Below are positions 6,462 to 9,720 of a stretch of DNA of 9,720 nt, piece after piece. Origin of the DNA: JAYRWN01 sp041917975 (GTDB taxonomy: Bacteria > Bacteroidota > Bacteroidia > Chitinophagales > Saprospiraceae); NCBI GenBank assembly GCA_041917975.1, contig JAYRWN010000310.1, forward strand, positions 1 to 9,720. The letters are read 5' to 3'. The notes beneath the pieces were generated by a model. That model was given only the letters and a program-made list of their open reading frames with translations, ran no database searches and was not told where the DNA came from. How positions within the stretch are numbered: the stretch's first letter is position 1; each line of letters starts with the position of its first letter. The translations under genes and the position numbers were made by a program.

Positions 6462-7851
6462 CAAACTGCCGGATCAGCCACTCTTTTTCCCAGAAGTTTT
6501 CGGTAGTCTTTATTTTCGTTAGGGTTTGTTGGACTAGTAGTTTACTCATACTGGGACGTTTTAATAACAAAGTGGTATATCGCAACAGATTTAAAAATGC
6601 TTGTTTATGCCATCCCATCACTTTATGCCGGTATAAAAATGCTTTCATCGCGGTCAATTGGTAATCAAGTGTCTCGTGTTCACCGGCTTCATAGTAGACT
6701 TTAATCAACAACGATTTCGCCACCAAATGATTGAGCAAATTGCGAAAATCCGCCTTTTGTAATAAGGTCAGGGCTGCGCTGTAATTTTTCCGGCTGTAGG
6801 CCAAACGAGCCAAGTTTAATGCCATGGACCCTTCCCGGTCTTCATCCAACAGATCCGCACTGTGCGTGCGAATAAATCGTTCAGCCCAGTCCAAATCCCC
6901 GATCTTTAACGCCAGTGCGACTATATTGGAGAAGGTGAGATAAGACATCCCTTCTTTAAACAGGTTTTTATTCAAGATACGTTTATAAATATCCAAAGCG
7001 GTTTGTTCAAACTCTTTTTGACCTTTGTTGAGTTGTCGAATGCAAAAATTATTGGCCGCTAGATAGAGGTCACGTTGCTCATTTTCAGGCAAAAGCCCAT
7101 GATAGTTCTCTAAGTGGTGATAAAACTGATAAAAATTTTCTTGCTGCTGTGGATCTGTGATCAGACGATAATAAGCCAGGTATACTTCTATAGCCGGAAC
7201 CAAAGGCCGGGTCCGGGTTTTAAGGTAGTCGAGTATAAATGGAAGAACACCCAGGTCAAAATGAGTATCATAGACGGACTGATTAGCCAGAAGATAACAG
7301 GTTTGTCGTAAAATGGCACTAATGTAAGCATCATCCAACAGTTCAAAATGTGACTGCAATTCCTGACCTGAATCTTTTTGCTGATGTTGGGTCAGCAGGG
7401 TCTTTTGATAACTCAGTTTATACTGGTGCCAATGATAATCCGCATTACGCAGATTCTGTCGCTCGAGAGTTGCAGCTATTTGATGCAGTACAGCCTGTTG
7501 ATTTTTGATTAGTTTACGTTCCTGGAACAAGTTTGATTTCCACCAGAGCACGTCCAACGATTTATCGTCCTGATGCAAGAAGATCAAATATTTTTCCAGA
7601 TGTTTTAGAAGCTGGCTTTCAAGCAACCGCATCATTTGATCGTCATACATGCGGTCCGGAAATACTTTTAAAAACAAGAGTTGTTTTTCAGGAGGTTTGT
7701 CGACCTGAAATTCCTTCAGTAAGACCTGATAATACACTTTGCACGCCACAGGAACGTTATGAAATGGGGCTTCCAACCAATCCTGGCATCCTTGACGCTC
7801 TTGGAGATTCATGGTTTGAAAGGTCACCCAAAGTTTACTAAGTTTCTTCAT
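6454..7851 (-). CDS. Hypothetical all-helical, TPR-like protein, 465 residues
   Basis: I cannot name a family. The sequence is almost entirely helix-forming, rich in Leu, Gln, Lys and aromatic residues, with no signal peptide, membrane segment or enzyme motif, so a cytoplasmic scaffold or partner-binding role is a reasonable inference. The C-terminal part has TPR/SEL1-like helix pairs with the usual A/G-turn-A spacing: around 305-335 (IVALALKIGDLDWAERFI), 342-370 (LARLAYSRKNYSAALTLLQK) and 374-406 (SLLIKVYYEAGEHETLDYQL). The N-terminus (ERQGCQDWLEAPFHN, 18-32) recalls the 'FL-SPYFN' opening of large Bacteroidota proteins of unknown function, from memory only. The middle (100-300) is less regular. 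The ATG at 7851-7849 has no Shine-Dalgarno; M14 is an alternative start that would remove 13 residues. It is transcribed alone, convergent with sdhB and divergent from the secreted-protein gene, so its neighbours say nothing about function. Confidence 0.85.
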   Translation of the reverse strand: MKKLSKLWVTFQTMNLQERQGCQDWLEAPFHNVPVACKVYYQVLLKEFQVDKPPEKQLLFLKVFPDRMYDDQMMRLLESQLLKHLEKYLIFLHQDDKSLDVLWWKSNLFQERKLIKNQQAVLHQIAATLERQNLRNADYHWHQYKLSYQKTLLTQHQQKDSGQELQSHFELLDDAYISAILRQTCYLLANQSVYDTHFDLGVLPFILDYLKTRTRPLVPAIEVYLAYYRLITDPQQQENFYQFYHHLENYHGLLPENEQRDLYLAANNFCIRQLNKGQKEFEQTALDIYKRILNKNLFKEGMSYLTFSNIVALALKIGDLDWAERFIRTHSADLLDEDREGSMALNLARLAYSRKNYSAALTLLQKADFRNLLNHLVAKSLLIKVYYEAGEHETLDYQLTAMKAFLYRHKVMGWHKQAFLNLLRYTTLLLKRPSMSKLLVQQTLTKIKTTENFWEKEWLIRQFEK

Positions 7852-7999
7852 TTACAAATTTTGTCAATCATAATCGTAATAAATTGATAATGTATAGTTT
7901 ATGAAATTATATCATTATATTACCCGTTTACAAAATAAAAAATTCGTGGTTGATTACAGGTTATTTTTACAACACCTTTGTTTTTGTAATTCCTCAAGC
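7852..7999. other. AT-rich divergent intergenic region
   Basis: This 148-bp gap lies between the start of the helical-repeat gene and the chosen start of the secreted protein, and should hold promoters for both. It contains an in-frame ATG at 7901 for the rightward gene (an alternative start) and a loose inverted repeat ATAATG (7887-7892) / CATTAT (7913-7918). No RNA gene is recognised. Confidence 0.6.
7950..7980 (+). promoter_or_regulatory. Candidate promoter of the secreted modular protein
   Basis: TTG at 7950-7952 and CACCTTTG at 7973-7980 are separated by 20 bp, the spacing of Bacteroidota -33 and -7 elements. The -7 box differs from TAnnTTTG only at its first base. A start of transcription near 7985 would give a leader of about 15 nt before the ATG at 8000, which would favour that start over the one at 7901. 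The match is modest. Confidence 0.3.
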
Positions 8000-9720
8000 A
8001 TGTTTTATACGCGTCTGAAAAGATGGATTTGGTTAGCAAGCTTTGGCCTTTTGACTTCCTCAGGCCTGGCTCAAAAGGCAAGTTTAAATCTTGAGGTCGC
8101 GACAGGTAACGCTAAAAGCAGAGTCTATATTACCCTGACCTCCGACAGATCATTGTTAGGAATGCAATTTAGCCTAAAGTGGAATCCTTCGCGGGCTACT
8201 TTTGATCAATTAATCACTATTCATCCCGCCGTAAATCGGCAGATTCATTTAAACACGGCCTCAGCCGCCCAAGGTAGTCTGTCTTTAGCCTGGCTTACCG
8301 ATAATTTAGTGTCCGGTTACACCTTCCGGCCTGATGATACCCTCCTAGTCATTGAGTTTAATTTACTTTCTACGGATGATCCTCAGTTCCGTTTCTCTAA
8401 TCAGCCTACCCCTCTAGAATTTGTAGACATCCATGGTGGCGTTGTACAAGTGCTAACCAGTGATGGTTTAAGCACCGGCGCTTTGATCAGGGGGTATGTT
8501 TTCCATGATAATGGAGACTGTCAGCGCGGACAGGATCCCGCTGTGGCTAATTGGTTCGTTATTGCCGTAGACCAATCGGGAAGTGACCGCCGTTATCAGC
8601 AGGTGACCGATACCGGTGGATACTTTTCTATGTTAGTACCGATGGGTAATTATCGGGTGTTTGCCTTTCCACCCAACATTGTTTGGTACACCTGTGAAGA
8701 AGACTATAAGATTACCTTTGACACTAACCATCAGGATACATTCTTAAATATCGGTGCCCAAGCCCTGGTAGATTGTCCGGATTTACATCTTTCTTTTAGC
8801 AGTTATCGCTTGCGTCGTTGTGCTGAAAATCAATTCAAAGCCATTTATTACAATTTCGGATCGGCACCCGCAGAGAATGCGTACATCTCCGCTGTGCTTG
8901 ATCCTGGTTTAACCATGGTTTCTGCCTCTGTCCCCTATTCCCAATCCGGCAACATCGTTACCTTTAACTTGGGCACCATTCCTTCCGGTGCCAAGGGTGA
9001 ATTCGATGCTTTCATTAAAGTAGACTGTGATATACCCCTAGGTGTTACGCATTGCGTCGAAGCAACCATATTCCCAAACAACGTTTGTGAAGAACCTTCT
9101 TCTACCTGGTCCGGCGCCAGTCTTGAAGTTCGCGCCGATTGTGAACGAGATTCAGCCGTTTTTGTTATCCAAAACACCGGTCAAGGTGATATGGTCAGCC
9201 CGGAAAGTTTCGTGATTACCGAAGACGTGGTAGCCTTTTTAAAAGATTTCGTCCAGTTACCCAAACTCACCGGCAAACGTGTGTCTATACATTCTACCGG
9301 TAAAACATATCGCCTGGAAGTAGATCAGGTGCCCAATCATCCGGGTAATCGCATTCCGCGGGCTTTTGTACAAGGGTGTGGTTCTTTAGACCCCGCTAGC
9401 CTGGATATTGTCAATCAATTTGAAGAGGATGATCGTGATCCCTACCGTTCCATCCTCTGCCGGCAAAGTATCGACTCCTACCCGTCCAATGAGCTGATCA
9501 CGCAGCCAACCGGGGTAAGTAATGCCCATTATATTCTACCCACCACTCCCATAGAGTATCAGATTCATTTTCAGAATATCGGTACTGCCCCAGCCAATAA
9601 TATCATCATCTACGACACGCTTTCCGAACATTTGGATTATACATCCATATTTTTTGGTGCTGCTTCGCACAACTATCGCGTGGAGTTTGTTGAGCAAAAT
9701 GTGGTGCGTTTCTCTTTTAA
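8000..9720 (+). CDS. Large secreted modular protein: cohesin-like, transthyretin-like and DUF11-like domains (3' truncated)
   Basis: The frame is open from the ATG at 8000 to the window end: 573 complete codons, no stop. Residues 1-25 form a signal peptide: positive FYTRLKRW, hydrophobic core, then a likely cut near SGLA/Q. About 29-150 resembles the cohesin-type beta-sandwich of Bacteroidota surface proteins (LLGMQFSLKWNPSRATFD, then LSLAWLTDN and DTLLVIEFNLL). About 161-258 looks like a transthyretin/carboxypeptidase-regulatory domain (IRGYVFHDNGDC, then TDTGGYFSMLVPMGNYRV). About 274-345 and 517-573 are two DUF11-like modules sharing N-x-G-(S/T)-A-P-A-x-N and a following D-x-L pattern. Between them, SGASLEVRADC and QNTGQGDM match the conserved linker domain of large Saprospiraceae proteins. 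Ten cysteines lie in the exported part. A type IX secretion sorting domain is expected beyond the window but is not seen. Function is unknown: adhesion, matrix or surface layer are guesses. An in-frame ATG at 7901 would add 33 residues and bury the signal peptide, so 8000 is preferred. Confidence 0.88.
   Translation, partial: MFYTRLKRWIWLASFGLLTSSGLAQKASLNLEVATGNAKSRVYITLTSDRSLLGMQFSLKWNPSRATFDQLITIHPAVNRQIHLNTASAAQGSLSLAWLTDNLVSGYTFRPDDTLLVIEFNLLSTDDPQFRFSNQPTPLEFVDIHGGVVQVLTSDGLSTGALIRGYVFHDNGDCQRGQDPAVANWFVIAVDQSGSDRRYQQVTDTGGYFSMLVPMGNYRVFAFPPNIVWYTCEEDYKITFDTNHQDTFLNIGAQALVDCPDLHLSFSSYRLRRCAENQFKAIYYNFGSAPAENAYISAVLDPGLTMVSASVPYSQSGNIVTFNLGTIPSGAKGEFDAFIKVDCDIPLGVTHCVEATIFPNNVCEEPSSTWSGASLEVRADCERDSAVFVIQNTGQGDMVSPESFVITEDVVAFLKDFVQLPKLTGKRVSIHSTGKTYRLEVDQVPNHPGNRIPRAFVQGCGSLDPASLDIVNQFEEDDRDPYRSILCRQSIDSYPSNELITQPTGVSNAHYILPTTPIEYQIHFQNIGTAPANNIIIYDTLSEHLDYTSIFFGAASHNYRVEFVEQNVVRFSF

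Noticed and set aside
7114..7841. Plus-strand frames opposite the 465-residue gene (7114-7311, 7533-7841)
   Set aside because: The long minus-strand frame has coherent helical-repeat composition; these antisense frames do not.
8935..9177. 80-residue minus-strand frame inside the secreted-protein gene
   Set aside because: It is antisense to a continuous 573-codon frame with a signal peptide and recognisable domains.
1..9720. CRISPR array, tRNA/rRNA, insertion sequence, prophage or defence genes
   Set aside because: No direct-repeat array, tRNA-like cloverleaf, transposase or integrase motif, terminal repeats or defence-family protein was seen; the region reads as compact core chromosome.

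Overview
The window looks like chromosomal DNA of a member of the Bacteroidota, most likely the Saprospiria (Lewinella/Haliscomenobacter/Saprospira relatives). The evidence is the sdhC-sdhA-sdhB operon encoding a 'type B' succinate:quinone oxidoreductase, gene starts with A/T-rich leaders and mostly no Shine-Dalgarno, promoter-like boxes close to the Bacteroidota TAnnTTTG element, and a secreted modular protein of a type I recognise from Saprospiraceae. No database search was possible, so names rest on motifs and remembered family patterns.

Layout. (1) 1-178, plus strand: the last 58 codons of a BamA/Omp85-type outer-membrane assembly protein. (2) 175-2849, minus strand: a two-gene unit with a 166-residue protein of unknown function followed 44 bp later by RNase R. 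The rnr stop overlaps the bamA stop by 4 bp within the palindrome GATTAATC. (3) 2850-2990: a divergent control region with two TTTAG...CTAAA dyads, a third hairpin and a promoter-like box on each strand. (4) 2991-6442, plus strand: sdhC, sdhA and sdhB with 12 and 14 bp spacers. They encode a five-helix di-haem membrane anchor, the covalent-FAD subunit with all expected catalytic residues, and the iron-sulfur subunit with all 11 cluster cysteines. (5) 6454-7851, minus strand: a 465-residue all-helical TPR-like protein of unknown role, convergent with sdhB. (6) 7852-7999: an AT-rich divergent intergenic stretch. (7) 8000-9720, plus strand: the first 573 codons of a large secreted protein, open at the window edge, with a signal peptide, a cohesin-like domain, a transthyretin-like domain and at least two DUF11-like beta-sandwich domains.

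How they fit together. The sdh operon makes one complete enzyme linking the TCA cycle to the (presumably menaquinone) respiratory chain. RNase R handles structured-RNA decay. BamA and the secreted protein belong to the cell envelope and surface. Nothing suggests a mobile element, prophage, CRISPR array or defence island; gene content and compactness are those of an ordinary core-chromosome region. The least explained items are the 166-residue rnr partner, the 465-residue helical protein, the paired dyads in the sdh control region and the secreted modular protein.
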